NCBI GenBank assembly: GCA_000017645.1
Contig: CP000781.1
Coordinates: 310,001-374,000, forward strand
Length of the DNA stretch: 64,000 nucleotides
DNA from: Xanthobacter autotrophicus Py2
GTDB taxonomy: Bacteria; Pseudomonadota; Alphaproteobacteria; Rhizobiales; Xanthobacteraceae
Direction: 5' to 3'
Below are positions 17,014-26,505 of this stretch, piece after piece. Both the position numbers and the translations under genes were made by a program. The stretch's first letter is position 1. Every line of letters begins with the position of its first letter. The notes beneath the pieces are model-generated. The model had not been told where the DNA came from, searched no databases, and worked only from the letters and a program-made list of their open reading frames with translations.

Positions 17014-20000
17014 TCACTCCCCCGGCTGAAGTGCCGGAGGAGTTGCGGTTCCGTGGCCCGCACCTTGGGGTGCTCCGTGAGGCGCGTCCGGCGCCAACGT
17101 GCCGTGGCCGTGCTGGGTCAGGGGGCGGTTGCCCGCAAGCGCCCGCAGCATCACGTAGAACACCGGCGTCAGGAAGATGCCGAAGGCGGTCACGCCGATC
17201 ATGCCGGCGAACACCGCCGTGCCCATGGCGTTGCGCATCTCCGCCCCGGCGCCGATGGAGGTGACCAGCGGCACCACGCCCATGATGAAGGCCAGCGAGG
17301 TCATCAGGATCGGCCGCAACCGCAGCCGGCTCGCCTCCAGTGCGGCCTGAACCGGGGTGCGGCCGGCGAATTCCAGCTCGCGGGCAAACTCCACGATCAG
17401 GATGGCGTTCTTGGCCGAGAGCCCCACCAGCACCACGAGGCCGATCTGGGTGAAGACATTGTTGTCCCCGCCGGCGAGCCACACCCCGGTCATCGCCGCG
17501 AACAGCCCCGTGGGCACGATCATGATGATGGCGAGCGGCAGCACCAGGCTTTCATACTGGGCCGCCAGCACCAGGAACACGAGGAAGATGGCCAGCGGGA
17601 ACACCCACACCGCCGAATTGCCGGCCAGGATGTCCTGGTAGGTGAGTTCGGTCCACTCGAAGGAGAAGCCCTTGGGCAGCGTCTCGGCCGCGATGCGCTC
17701 CACCGCCGCCTGAGCCTCGCCGGAGGAGAAGCCGGGGGCGGCGCCGCCGTTCACATCCGCCGAGAGGAAGCCGTTGTAGCGCATGGCCCGCTCCGGCCCC
17801 GCCGCCGAGCGCACCTTGAGCAGCGCCGAGAGCTGGATCATCTCGCCGGTGGCCGAGCGCACCTTCAGGGTGCCCACATCCTCGGGCCGGGCGCGGAACG
17901 GGGCGTCCGCCTGCACCCGCACCGTGTAGGTGCGCCCAAAGGTGTTGAAGTCGTTCACATAGGCCGAGCCCAGATAGATCTGCATGGTCTCGAACACGTC
18001 GGTTACGGCCACGTTCAGCTGGCGCGCCTTCACCCGGTCGATGTCGGCGAACAGCTGCGGCACGTTCACCTGGTAGGAGGAGAACAGGCCGGCCAGCTCC
18101 GGCGCGGTGGCGGCCTTGGCGAGGAAGGCCTTGGTGGCCGCGTCGAGCGCCTCGTAGCCGCGGCCGGCGCGATCCTCGATCTGGAACTTGAACCCGCCGA
18201 TGGTGCCGAGCCCCTGGACCGGGGGTGGGGGGAACATGGCGATCATCGCATCCGGGATGGATGCGAATTTCTGGTTCAGTGCCAAGGCGATGGCGTTTCC
18301 GGACAGGGCCGGGGACTTGCGCGCCTCGAACTCGTCCAAACCGACAAAAACAATGCCGGAGTTGGAGGAGTTCGTGAACCCGTTGATGGAGAGGCCGGGG
18401 AAGGCGATGGCCGACTTCACGCCCTCCTGCTTGAGGGCGATGTCGCTCATGTGGCGGATCACCTCTTCCGTCCGGTCCAGCGTGGCGCCGTCTGGAAGTT
18501 GAGCGAAACCAACGAGATACTGCTTGTCCTGCCCGGGCACGAAGCCGGGCGGCACGGCGCGGAACAGCACCGCCGTCATGGCCACCAGAACGAGGTAGAG
18601 CCCCAGCATGATCACCTTGTGGGCGATGGTGCGCTTCACCACGCCGCCATAGGCGTTGGAGCCCTTCACGAAGGCCTTGTTGAAGCCCTTGAAAAACCAG
18701 CCGAAAGATACATCCATGATGCGGGTGAGAAGGTCTTTCGGCGCATCGTGCCCCTTCAGCAGCAGCGCCGAGAGGGCGGGGGAGAGGGTGAGGGAATTGA
18801 TCGCCGAGATCACCGTCGAGATGGCGATGGTGAGGGCGAATTGCTTGTAGAACTGGCCGGTTAGCCCGGTGATGAAGGCCAGCGGCACGAACACGGCGAT
18901 CAACACCAGGGCGATGGCGATGATCGGTCCGGACACCTCCTGCATGGCCTTGTAGGTGGCCTCACGCGGGGAGAGGCCGCCCTCGATGTTGCGCTCCACA
19001 TTCTCCACCACCACGATGGCGTCATCCACCACGATGCCGATGGCGAGCACCAGTCCGAACAGGGTCAAGGCATTGATAGAAAAGCCGAACAGGTGCATCA
19101 CCGCGAACGTGCCGACGATCGACACCGGCACCGCCAGCAGCGGGATGATGGAGGCCCGCCAGGTCTGGAGGAACACGATCACCACCAGCACCACCAGCAG
19201 CACCGCTTCCAGAAGCGTGTGCACCACCGCGTCGATGGAGGCGCGGACGAACTGGGTGGTGTCGTAGACGATGGAATAATCCACGCCTTCCGGCATGTTG
19301 GCCTTGATCTCCTCCATCACCCGGCGCACCTCGTCGGCGATGCGGATGGCGTTGGAGCCGGGGGCCTGGAAGATGGGAACGGCCACCGCCTGGGTGTTGT
19401 TCAGCAGCGAGCGCAGGGCATAATCGGAGGCGCCCAGTTCCACCCGCGCCACGTCCTTCAACAGCACGATCTCGCCGTTGGTGCCGCTCTTCACCACGAT
19501 GTTGCCGAACTCCTCCACGTTGGCGAGGCGGCCCTGGGCGTTGATGGACAGCTGCAGGTCGAGCCCCGGAGCACCGGGGGAAGCGCCCACCACGCCGGCC
19601 GCCGCCTGCACGTTCTGGGCGCGGATCTCGCGCACCACGTCGGCGGCGGAAAGCCCGTGCTCGGCCACCTTCTGCGGGTCGAGCCAGATGCGCATGGAAT
19701 AATCGCCGGCGCCGAACAGCTGAACCTGCCCCACGCCCTCGATGCGGGCGAGGCGATCCTTCACGTTCAGCACCGCGTAATTGCGCAGATAGGTGGTGTC
19801 GTAGCGATTGTTGGGGGAGATGAGGTGAACCACCATGGTGAGGTCTGGCGAAGACTTCACTGTGGTCACGCCGAGGCGCCGCACTTCTTCCGGCAGGCGG
19901 GGTTCCGCCTGGGAGATGCGGTTCTGCACCAGTTGCTGCGCCTTGTCCGGATCGGTGCCGAGCTTGAAGGTGACGGTCAGCGTCATCAGGCCGTCGGTGG

Positions 20001-20253
20001 TAGCCTGGCTGGACATGTAGAGCATGTCCTCGACGCCGTTGATGGCCTCTTCCAGCGGCGTCGAGACGGTCTCGGCGATCACCTTGGGGTTGGCACCGGC
20101 ATAGGTGGCGCGCACCACCACTTGCGGCGGCACCACTTCCGGATATTCGGAAATGGGCATGGCCCGCATGGAAATGAGGCCGGCGAGGAAGATGAGGACC
20201 GACAGCACGCCCGCGAAGATGGGACGGTCGATGAAGAACTTGGACAGGTTCAT
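17014..20253 (-). CDS. RND multidrug efflux permease (HAE1/AcrB type)
   Basis: A 1079-residue inner-membrane proton antiporter of the hydrophobe/amphiphile efflux family. It has the N-terminal FFIDRPIFAGVLSVLI helix, the second-helix start with the conserved proton-relay acidic pair in GIVVDDAIVVVENVERN, the large periplasmic loops, and the TM10 Lys region GLSAKNAILIVEFA. It should form a trimer working with the adaptor encoded 244 bp upstream and an outer-membrane channel. No TolC-type gene is adjacent, so the channel must be shared. Probably transcribed with the adaptor and the upstream hydrolase, under the divergent LysR regulator (inference). Confidence 0.95.
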   Translation of the reverse strand: MNLSKFFIDRPIFAGVLSVLIFLAGLISMRAMPISEYPEVVPPQVVVRATYAGANPKVIAETVSTPLEEAINGVEDMLYMSSQATTDGLMTLTVTFKLGTDPDKAQQLVQNRISQAEPRLPEEVRRLGVTTVKSSPDLTMVVHLISPNNRYDTTYLRNYAVLNVKDRLARIEGVGQVQLFGAGDYSMRIWLDPQKVAEHGLSAADVVREIRAQNVQAAAGVVGASPGAPGLDLQLSINAQGRLANVEEFGNIVVKSGTNGEIVLLKDVARVELGASDYALRSLLNNTQAVAVPIFQAPGSNAIRIADEVRRVMEEIKANMPEGVDYSIVYDTTQFVRASIDAVVHTLLEAVLLVVLVVIVFLQTWRASIIPLLAVPVSIVGTFAVMHLFGFSINALTLFGLVLAIGIVVDDAIVVVENVERNIEGGLSPREATYKAMQEVSGPIIAIALVLIAVFVPLAFITGLTGQFYKQFALTIAISTVISAINSLTLSPALSALLLKGHDAPKDLLTRIMDVSFGWFFKGFNKAFVKGSNAYGGVVKRTIAHKVIMLGLYLVLVAMTAVLFRAVPPGFVPGQDKQYLVGFAQLPDGATLDRTEEVIRHMSDIALKQEGVKSAIAFPGLSINGFTNSSNSGIVFVGLDEFEARKSPALSGNAIALALNQKFASIPDAMIAMFPPPPVQGLGTIGGFKFQIEDRAGRGYEALDAATKAFLAKAATAPELAGLFSSYQVNVPQLFADIDRVKARQLNVAVTDVFETMQIYLGSAYVNDFNTFGRTYTVRVQADAPFRARPEDVGTLKVRSATGEMIQLSALLKVRSAAGPERAMRYNGFLSADVNGGAAPGFSSGEAQAAVERIAAETLPKGFSFEWTELTYQDILAGNSAVWVFPLAIFLVFLVLAAQYESLVLPLAIIMIVPTGLFAAMTGVWLAGGDNNVFTQIGLVVLVGLSAKNAILIVEFARELEFAGRTPVQAALEASRLRLRPILMTSLAFIMGVVPLVTSIGAGAEMRNAMGTAVFAGMIGVTAFGIFLTPVFYVMLRALAGNRPLTQHGHGTLAPDAPHGAPQGAGHGTATPPALQPGE

Positions 20254-20407
20254 GGGACCCTCCCGATGATGCGGGTGGCTGAATGGGATAGGGAACGCGG
20301 GACGCGACGGGTCCTTGCCCGGTCCCGTGCGGGAGGGGCGGACGAAAAGGTGGGTGAGGGGCGATGCCGCTTGCCGGGGGCGCAGCGCACGGCCCGCCCC
20401 TCACCCG

Positions 20408-20431
20408 CCCTCTCCCATGCGGGGGAGAGGG
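20408..20431. repeat. GC hairpin between RND adaptor and permease genes
   Basis: Arms CCCTCTCCC and GGGAGAGGG with a 6-nt loop, in the 244-bp gap between two co-directional efflux genes. It resembles the C-rich/G-rich element at 5047-5085 and a common intergenic palindrome of this bacterial group. It could attenuate read-through or protect mRNA ends. Confidence 0.5.
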
Positions 20432-20497
20432 ATCTAAATCCGGTTCAGACGCTGCGCGTTATTCCCCGGTCCGGCCGGGGGGTAACGGCGCGCGGCG

Positions 20498-21721
20498 TCA
20501 GTTGGCGAGGGTCGCGGGCGCCGCTTCCGTCACCCGCATGGGCACGCTCTGGGGTGCCACCGGCGCGCCGGGGCGCACGCGGTGGAGGCCGTTGACGACG
20601 ATGCGCTCGCCCGCCTTCAGCCCGCTGGTGACCACGCGCAGGCCATCCACGGGGGCGCCGAGCGTGACCTCGCGCCACACCGCCGTGTTGGCGGCATCCA
20701 CCACGAAGACGAACTTCTTGTCCTGGTCGGTGCCCACCGCCCGCTCGCTCACGAGAAGGGCCGGCTCGCTGACAGGCTGGCCCATCTCAAGGCGCGCGAA
20801 CTGGCCGGGCAGGAGCCGCCCGTCGGCATTGGCGAAGCGGGCGCGCACCCGCACCGTGCCGGTGCGCACGTCCACCTGGTTGTCCACCAGCTGCATGTGG
20901 CCTTCCACCGGCGTGCCACCGGCGGAGGTGGTCATGAGCACGGGGATGCGGTCGAGCTGGTCGGAGACATCCGCGCTGGCGCCGAGCCCGGCGAGTGCGC
21001 GGGAGACGGTGGCCTCGTCCGCATTGAAGCTGGCATAGATGGGGTCCACCGACACCAAAGTGGTGAGCACCGGCGCGCCGGGGCCGGCGGCAACCAGGTT
21101 GCCCACCGTGATCTCCGATTTGCCCACCCGTCCCGACACCGGGGCGCGGACGCGGGTGTAGGAGAGGCTGAGCTTGGCCGAGGTGAGCTTGGCCTCGACC
21201 GCGCGCAGGGCCGCCTCGGCGGCGCGCTGGCCGTTGACGCGCTCGTCGAGATCGCGCTGGGAGACGGTGCGGGAGGTCCACAGGCGCTGGCCGCGCTCCA
21301 GCTCGTTGCGGGCGAGTTCCACGCGGGCCTGGGCGGCGGCCACCTGGGCCTCGGCCTCGGCGACTTCCGCTTCAAACGGCTCGGGATCGATGGAGACGAG
21401 CAATTCGCCTTCGCGCACCAGAGCGCCCTCGCGGAAATGGATGGCCTTGATGGCGCCGGCGACGCGGGAGCGCACCTCCACCCGCTCCACCGCCTCGAGG
21501 CGGCCGGAGAAGGTCTCGAACAGCCGCGCATCGCGGGGCTCCACGGTGGCGACGGAGACCGGCACGGCTGTGGGCGCTGCCGCCGCCGGCTTCTCCGCAT
21601 GGGCGCGGGTCTGTGGCAGGCCGTAGAGCGTGCCCAGGACGGCGGCGAGGGCCACGGTGCCGAGGAGGAGGCGGTTGCGCAGGCGGGCGGTGCGGGGTGC
21701 GGTGCTGATCGGGGCGGTCAT
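20498..21721 (-). CDS. RND efflux periplasmic adaptor subunit
   Basis: A 407-residue membrane-fusion protein. It begins with an uncleaved or cleavable signal anchor (NRLLLGTVALAAVLGTLYGL), then a lipoyl/barrel-sandwich half (FSGRLEAVERVEVRSRVAGAI), an alpha-hairpin coiled coil (EVAEAEAQVAAAQARVELARNEL; residues ~115-185) and the second lipoyl half with SYTRVRAPVSGRVGKSE. It links the RND permease to an outer-membrane channel. It lies between the hydrolase (36 bp upstream) and permease genes on the same strand, suggesting one operon. Confidence 0.94.
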   Translation of the reverse strand: MTAPISTAPRTARLRNRLLLGTVALAAVLGTLYGLPQTRAHAEKPAAAAPTAVPVSVATVEPRDARLFETFSGRLEAVERVEVRSRVAGAIKAIHFREGALVREGELLVSIDPEPFEAEVAEAEAQVAAAQARVELARNELERGQRLWTSRTVSQRDLDERVNGQRAAEAALRAVEAKLTSAKLSLSYTRVRAPVSGRVGKSEITVGNLVAAGPGAPVLTTLVSVDPIYASFNADEATVSRALAGLGASADVSDQLDRIPVLMTTSAGGTPVEGHMQLVDNQVDVRTGTVRVRARFANADGRLLPGQFARLEMGQPVSEPALLVSERAVGTDQDKKFVFVVDAANTAVWREVTLGAPVDGLRVVTSGLKAGERIVVNGLHRVRPGAPVAPQSVPMRVTEAAPATLAN

Positions 21722-21757
21722 GGGGCAGATCCTGGGGGAGTTCTGGATGTTCGGCGG

Positions 21758-22588
21758 TCAGAGGACGGCCGGGGCCGGCTTGCGCCGACGCGGTCGGGAC
21801 GTTTCGAAGAAGCGGGAGAACAGGGTGCGCATGGTGCCGGCCCAGGATTCGGGCTTTTCCGGCGGTGCCGAAATGCCCTCGGGCCAGTGGGTCGGGCCGG
21901 GCAGGATGTGAAGCTCGGTGGCGACACCGGCCTTCTCCAGCGCGCAGGCATAGCGCGCGCTCTCGTCGCGCATGGGGCAGTCCTGCGCGCTCACCACCAG
22001 GGCTGGCGGCAGGCCCTGCAGGCGAGAGGAGGCGAGGGGCGCGGCATAGGGGTGGGCGGCCTTCTCGGGGGAGCCCAGATAGGTCTGCCAGCCGTCAGCC
22101 CACTTGCAGCCGCAGGTGCCGGCTTCGGCGGCGCGCAGCGAGGCGGTGGCGAGGCTGGGGTCGAGCATGGGCGAGATGAGGATCTGGCCGGCGAGGGGCG
22201 GCGCTTGCTGGTCACGGGCCATCATGGCGAGGCCGGCGGCAAGGTTGCCACCCGATTCCTCCCCGGCCACGTAGAGCGGGGCGTTGCGGCCGGCGAACTC
22301 GGCCCGGCGGCCGTAGAGCGCAGCCAGGGCGCCGAAGGCGGCGGTCAGGGCGAAGGGGAACGGACGCTCGCAGGCCAGCGGATAATCGGCCGAGACCACC
22401 ACAGCACCGGCCTCCGCCAGCAGGGCGGCGACATACGCGCCGCACTCCAGCGTGCCGCCGGTGAAAGCGCCGCCGTGCAGGTGTAAAATGAGTGGCACTG
22501 CGCCCTTGCTGGGGTGGACACCATACAGCCGCGCCGGCATGGGGCCGGCTTGCGTCTGCAGGGATGTCTCTTGCCAGTGGGGGGCCAT
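21758..22588 (-). CDS. Alpha/beta hydrolase, hormone-sensitive-lipase type
   Basis: A 276-residue hydrolase with the HSL-type oxyanion motif HLHGGAF, nucleophile elbow GEESGGN (the HSL pattern is GDSAGG, so the residue before Ser is Glu instead of Asp/Ser), and a C-terminal GPTHWP supplying a likely catalytic His. Members are esterases for short acyl esters or lactones. No signal peptide is visible. It is the first gene of the apparent hydrolase-adaptor-permease transcription unit and is divergent from the LysR gene. The link to efflux is suggestive of degradation of the exported or inducing compound but is unproven. Confidence 0.8.
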   Translation of the reverse strand: MAPHWQETSLQTQAGPMPARLYGVHPSKGAVPLILHLHGGAFTGGTLECGAYVAALLAEAGAVVVSADYPLACERPFPFALTAAFGALAALYGRRAEFAGRNAPLYVAGEESGGNLAAGLAMMARDQQAPPLAGQILISPMLDPSLATASLRAAEAGTCGCKWADGWQTYLGSPEKAAHPYAAPLASSRLQGLPPALVVSAQDCPMRDESARYACALEKAGVATELHILPGPTHWPEGISAPPEKPESWAGTMRTLFSRFFETSRPRRRKPAPAVL

Positions 22589-22685
22589 CGCGAACCGTCC
22601 TCGATGCCGGCGGGACCGTCCGCCTTGTGCAGTGCGAGAACGATATTGATCTAGATTATACCGATAAAGCCGCGAAATATGGTAT

Positions 22686-22709
22686 CATTATTCATTAATG
22701 TGAATAATG
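22686..22709. promoter_or_regulatory. 24-bp inverted repeat in the LysR/efflux divergent promoter
   Basis: Arms CATTATTCA (22686-22694) and its exact reverse complement (22701-22709) with a 6-bp spacer, in an AT-rich patch between the divergent hydrolase (start 22588) and LysR (start 22741) genes. Size and location fit a LysR-type operator (dyad with T-N11-A-like core). Confidence 0.65.
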
Positions 22710-22740
22710 GGCGCATATTTTCGGGGCGGAAGGTTGCAAC

Positions 22741-23658
22741 ATGGACCAGCTTGCTGCGATGCGGGCCTTCGTGCGGGTGGTGGAGACCGGGAATTTCACC
22801 CGCGCCGCCGACCTCATGGACATGCCCAAGGCGACACTGACCAAGCATGTGCAATCGCTGGAGCAGCATCTGCGCACGCGCCTGTTCAACCGCACCACGC
22901 GGCGTGTCACGGTCACCCCCGATGGTGCGGCGTATTACGAGCGGGCGCTGCTGATCCTCAACGATCTCGACGAGCTGGACGGCTCGTTGTCCACGGCGCA
23001 GGCCCTGCCGCAGGGCCGGCTGCGCATCGACCTGTCGCCGTCGCTGGCCACCCGCCTGCTGATCCCGGCGCTGCCGGACTTCCTCGCCCGCTACCCCGAC
23101 ATCGCCCTCGACGTGGGCTGCACCGACCGGCCGGTGGATCTGCTCGGCGAGAACGTGGACTGCGTGATCCGCGTTGGCGAGATCCACGACCCTAATCTGG
23201 TCGCCCGCCGCATCGGCGAGCTGAGCTTCGAGGCGGTGGCAGCACCGGCTTACATCGCCCGATATGGCGTGCCCTCACACCCGAAGGAGTTCGAGGCCGG
23301 CCATGTGGTGGTCCGCTATTTCAGCGCGCTCACGGGGCGTTACCACCCGTTCGAGTTCGTCCGGGGCTCCGAGGTGGTGGAAGTGACGGGCGACTACCGC
23401 ATGGCCTGTAACGATGGCAACGCCTACATCGCCGCCGGCCTTGCCGGCCTCGGCGTGATCCAGTCCCCCGTGTTCCAGGTGGAGGAGCACCTCGCTTCCG
23501 GCGCGCTGGTGCGCGTGCTCACCGACTGGACCGCGGGCGCCATGCCCATCCACGTGGTCTACCCGCCGAGCCGCCACCTCTCCAATCGCCTAAGGGTGTT
23601 CGTGGATTGGGTGGCGGAGCTGTTCGCCCGTTCCGACCTCGCCCGCCGGGCGGCGTGA
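22741..23658 (+). CDS. LysR family transcriptional regulator
   Basis: A 305-residue LysR regulator with the N-terminal winged helix-turn-helix (FVRVVETGNFTRAADLMDMPKATLTKHVQSLEQHL) and a C-terminal periplasmic-binding-like effector domain (from about residue 90). It closely resembles the subgroup in which the sensory domain includes DCVIRVGEI. The start at 22741 has GGAAGG about 8 bp upstream. It is divergent from the hydrolase-adaptor-permease unit and is the likely regulator of it; the effector is unknown. Confidence 0.92.
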   Translation: MDQLAAMRAFVRVVETGNFTRAADLMDMPKATLTKHVQSLEQHLRTRLFNRTTRRVTVTPDGAAYYERALLILNDLDELDGSLSTAQALPQGRLRIDLSPSLATRLLIPALPDFLARYPDIALDVGCTDRPVDLLGENVDCVIRVGEIHDPNLVARRIGELSFEAVAAPAYIARYGVPSHPKEFEAGHVVVRYFSALTGRYHPFEFVRGSEVVEVTGDYRMACNDGNAYIAAGLAGLGVIQSPVFQVEEHLASGALVRVLTDWTAGAMPIHVVYPPSRHLSNRLRVFVDWVAELFARSDLARRAA

Positions 23659-23683
23659 TCCCGGCGAGGCCGGCGCGCGCGTC

Positions 23684-24373
23684 TCAATCGTCCGAATAGC
23701 GCTCCTCGGCCCATGGGTCGCCGCGCATGTGGTAGCCCCGCTCCTCCCAGAAGCCGGCCTTGTCGCGGGCGATGAACTCGATGCCCTTCAGCCACTTGGC
23801 GCTCTTCCAGAAATACAGGTGCGGCACCACCAGCCGCACCGGCCCGCCATGCTCGCGGGTGAGCGGCGCGCCTTCCCACGAATGGGCGATCACCGCGTCC
23901 TCGGCGGCAAAATCCTCCAGCAGCAGGTTGGTGGTGTAGCCATCGTAGGAGTGCAGCATCACCGCCGCCGCGTGCGGCGCCGGCCGCACCCGCTCCAGCA
24001 GCTCGCGGGTGGAGACGCCCTCGAAGGCGTTGTCATAGCGCGACCAGGTGGTGACGCAGTGGATGTCGCTCACATTGCGGGTCTGCGGCAGGGCGCGGAA
24101 CGCGTCCCAGTCCAGCGACAGAGCGGTCTCCACCGCCCCGGTCACATCGAGCCGGAAGGCCTCCCGCGTCACCACCGGCGTCATGCCGAGGTCGAGCACC
24201 GGCCAGTCCTTCACCAGATGCTGGCCGGCGGGCAGGCGCTCGGTCTCCGGGCGGGTAACGCGGCCGGTGAGGAAGCGCCCTTCCTGCGCCCAGCGCTGCT
24301 TGGTGGTGGTGAGCTTCGTATCCGGCGGCAGGGCCGGATCAGAGCCGATGTCGCTGTGAATGTCTTCGCTCAT
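23684..24373 (-). CDS. Sulfite-oxidase-like molybdopterin oxidoreductase
   Basis: A 229-residue protein consisting of the sulfite-oxidase/MsrP-type molybdopterin-binding domain. The Mo-ligand Cys is in SDIHCVTTWSRYDNAFEGV, followed by HSYDGYTTNLLLED and the GGPVRLVVPHLYFWKSAKWLKGIEF block typical of the family. No Tat signal is seen, so unlike MsrP it appears cytosolic. These short forms are annotated as sulfite oxidase-like oxidoreductases without a known substrate. The ATG at 24373 follows GGAGCTG. Its 3' end faces the LysR gene; it is divergent from murB. Confidence 0.85.
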   Translation of the reverse strand: MSEDIHSDIGSDPALPPDTKLTTTKQRWAQEGRFLTGRVTRPETERLPAGQHLVKDWPVLDLGMTPVVTREAFRLDVTGAVETALSLDWDAFRALPQTRNVSDIHCVTTWSRYDNAFEGVSTRELLERVRPAPHAAAVMLHSYDGYTTNLLLEDFAAEDAVIAHSWEGAPLTREHGGPVRLVVPHLYFWKSAKWLKGIEFIARDKAGFWEERGYHMRGDPWAEERYSDD

Positions 24374-24511
24374 GGGGGCAGCTCCAGGCGAAAGGGAAGG
24401 GCGAATGGTTCGCCATGATGCCACGTCATGGCGGCCCGGCAAAAGCCGGCGATGCTTGCCCTCGCGACCCTGTTATGGGAGAGCGACCCCTATGATGGAC
24501 GGACAGGCAGG

Positions 24512-25465
24512 ATGAGCGTGGCACAGACACACCCGGCGGGGCAGGGCTTCGAGGACCTGGTCCCCGGCCTCAAGGCGCGCCTTCCGGGATTGCGCGGCTC
24601 CCTGAAGGCCAACGCGCCGCTCGCCGAATTCACCTGGTTCCGGGCCGGCGGTCCGGCACAGGTGCTGTTCGTGCCGGCGGACGAGGATGACCTCGCCACT
24701 TTCCTCGCCGGCCTGCCGGCGGAGGTGCCGGTGACCGTCATTGGCCTCGGCTCCAACCTCATCGTGCGCGATGGCGGGGTGCCGGGGGTGGTGATCCGCC
24801 TTGCCCGCGGCTTCACGGATATCGCGGTGGAAGGCAACCGCATCATCGCCGGCGCCGGCGTGCCGGACGTGAAGGTGGCGCGGGCGGCGGCCGATGCGGG
24901 GCTTGCCGGCTTCTCCTTCCTGCGCGGCATTCCCGGTGCCGTGGGCGGCGCCCTGCGCATGAATGGCGGCGCCTATGGCGGCGAGACCAAGGATGTTCTG
25001 GTCAGCGCCGACGCCGTGACCCGAGCCGGCGCGAAGGTGCGCTTCACCAATGCCGAGATGGGCTTCACCTACCGCCATTGCGGCGTGCCGGCGGACGTGG
25101 TCTTCACCCGCGCCGTGTTCGAGGGCCGGCCCGGCGATCCGGCGGTGATCGCCGCCGAGATGGCGAAGATCACCGAAAGCCGGGAGGCGACCCAGCCCAT
25201 CAAGAGCCGCACCGGCGGTTCCACCTTCAAGAACCCGCCCGGCACCAGCGCCTGGAAGCTGGTGGACGCCGCCGGCTGCCGCGGCCTCACCATCGGCCGG
25301 GCGCAGGTGTCCGAGCTGCACACCAACTTCCTCATCAATCTGGGCGGCGCCACCGCCGCCGAGATCGAGGGGCTGGGCGAGGAAGTGCGCCGCCGGGTGA
25401 AGGCCCAGTGCGGCATCGAGCTGGAGTGGGAAATCAAGCGCATCGGCCTGCCTGCGGCGTCCTGA
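24512..25465 (+). CDS. murB: UDP-N-acetylenolpyruvoylglucosamine reductase
   Basis: A 317-residue FAD enzyme that reduces UDP-GlcNAc-enolpyruvate to UDP-MurNAc, the second committed step of peptidoglycan synthesis. Motifs: [55 protein letters not shown], and GSTFKNP with the proton-donating Ser, ending in the [10 protein letters not shown] block. The ATG at 24512 follows an AGGCAGG site; an in-frame ATG at 24428 adds unrelated residues. It is the first gene of the division and cell-wall cluster continuing through recN. Confidence 0.95.
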   Translation: MSVAQTHPAGQGFEDLVPGLKARLPGLRGSLKANAPLAEFTWFRAGGPAQVLFVPADEDDLATFLAGLPAEVPVTVIGLGSNLIVRDGGVPGVVIRLARGFTDIAVEGNRIIAGAGVPDVKVARAAADAGLAGFSFLRGIPGAVGGALRMNGGAYGGETKDVLVSADAVTRAGAKVRFTNAEMGFTYRHCGVPADVVFTRAVFEGRPGDPAVIAAEMAKITESREATQPIKSRTGGSTFKNPPGTSAWKLVDAAGCRGLTIGRAQVSELHTNFLINLGGATAAEIEGLGEEVRRRVKAQCGIELEWEIKRIGLPAAS

Positions 25466-25584
25466 GCGGGCCATTAGCAAAGGCGCAAGGCAATGGCGCC
25501 ATCTTGAGGCGCCATTTGGGGCACTGGGCAGGAGCGTCATCGGGCGCGCGGCCGAGCCGTGGATAGAGACCGGGAATTCAGATC

Positions 25585-26505
25585 ATGGCGAAACACGTGG
25601 CGGTGCTCATGGGCGGCTGGTCGTCGGAGCGCGAAGTCTCCCTGCGCTCCGGCGCCGCCTGCGCCGGTGCGCTGGAGGCGGCAGGCTACCGGGTCACCCG
25701 CGTGGACGTGGGCCGCGACGTGGCCGAGGTGCTGACGCACCTGAAGCCGGACGTGGCGTTCAACGTGCTGCACGGCCAGCCCGGCGAGGACGGCACCATC
25801 CAGGGCATCCTCGAAATCCTGCGCATCCCCTATTCCCATTCCGGCGTACTGGCCTCGGCCCTCGCCATGGACAAGGCGCAGGCGCGAATCATGCTCGCCG
25901 CCGCTGGTGTCCCGGTGGCGAAAGGCGGCCTCGTCTCCCGCGCCGAGGCGGCAAAGGCGCACATCATGCCCACGCCCTACGTGCTGAAGCCCAATGCGGG
26001 AGGGTCCAGCGTCGGCGTCTTCATCGTGCGCGAAGACCAGGCCCATCCGCCGCAGGAATTGACCCGTGAGGATTGGCCGCACGGAGAAAATCTTCTCGCC
26101 GAAGAATTTATTCCCGGCCTCGAACTCACCTGCGCGGTGATGGGCGACAAGGTGCTCGACGTGATCGAGATCGAGTCCACACAGAAGTTTTACGATTACG
26201 AAAGCAAATATGCACCGGGCGGCTCGCAGCACATTCTTCCGGCCCGGATTTTACCCGAAATTTACCAACGGGTGCAGATGTTAAGCCTCACGGCGCACCG
26301 AGCTCTCGGATGCCGGGGGGTGTCGCGGAGCGACTTTCGGTTCGACCCTTCGAGAGGGGATGGCTCCGGCCTGATCTGCCTCGAGGTGAACACCCAGCCC
26401 GGGATGACTGAGACGTCTCTGGTGCCGGAACTGGCCGCCCACGCGGGCATCTCATTCGGTGAGCTTGTGACATGGATGGTGGAGGACGCTTCGCTGGAGC
26501 GCTAA
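25585..26505 (+). CDS. ddl: D-alanine--D-alanine ligase
   Basis: A 306-residue ATP-grasp ligase that makes D-Ala-D-Ala for the peptidoglycan stem peptide. The N-terminal VLMGGWSSEREVSLRSG is the family signature; VLKPNAGGSSVGVF forms part of the ATP lid and EVNTQPGMTETSLVPE is the C-terminal signature with Mg2+ ligands. It lies 119 bp after murB. Its last 34 bp overlap the start of ftsQ in another frame, indicating tight coupling in the cluster. Confidence 0.96.
   Translation: MAKHVAVLMGGWSSEREVSLRSGAACAGALEAAGYRVTRVDVGRDVAEVLTHLKPDVAFNVLHGQPGEDGTIQGILEILRIPYSHSGVLASALAMDKAQARIMLAAAGVPVAKGGLVSRAEAAKAHIMPTPYVLKPNAGGSSVGVFIVREDQAHPPQELTREDWPHGENLLAEEFIPGLELTCAVMGDKVLDVIEIESTQKFYDYESKYAPGGSQHILPARILPEIYQRVQMLSLTAHRALGCRGVSRSDFRFDPSRGDGSGLICLEVNTQPGMTETSLVPELAAHAGISFGELVTWMVEDASLER

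Noticed and set aside
17014-20253. Long open frames on the plus strand opposite the RND permease, and similar antisense frames opposite ftsZ, mcd and hupV
   Set aside because: They are shadows of GC-rich codon structure: residue composition is dominated by Arg, Gly, His, Ala and no domain is recognised, while the opposite strand encodes clear protein families.
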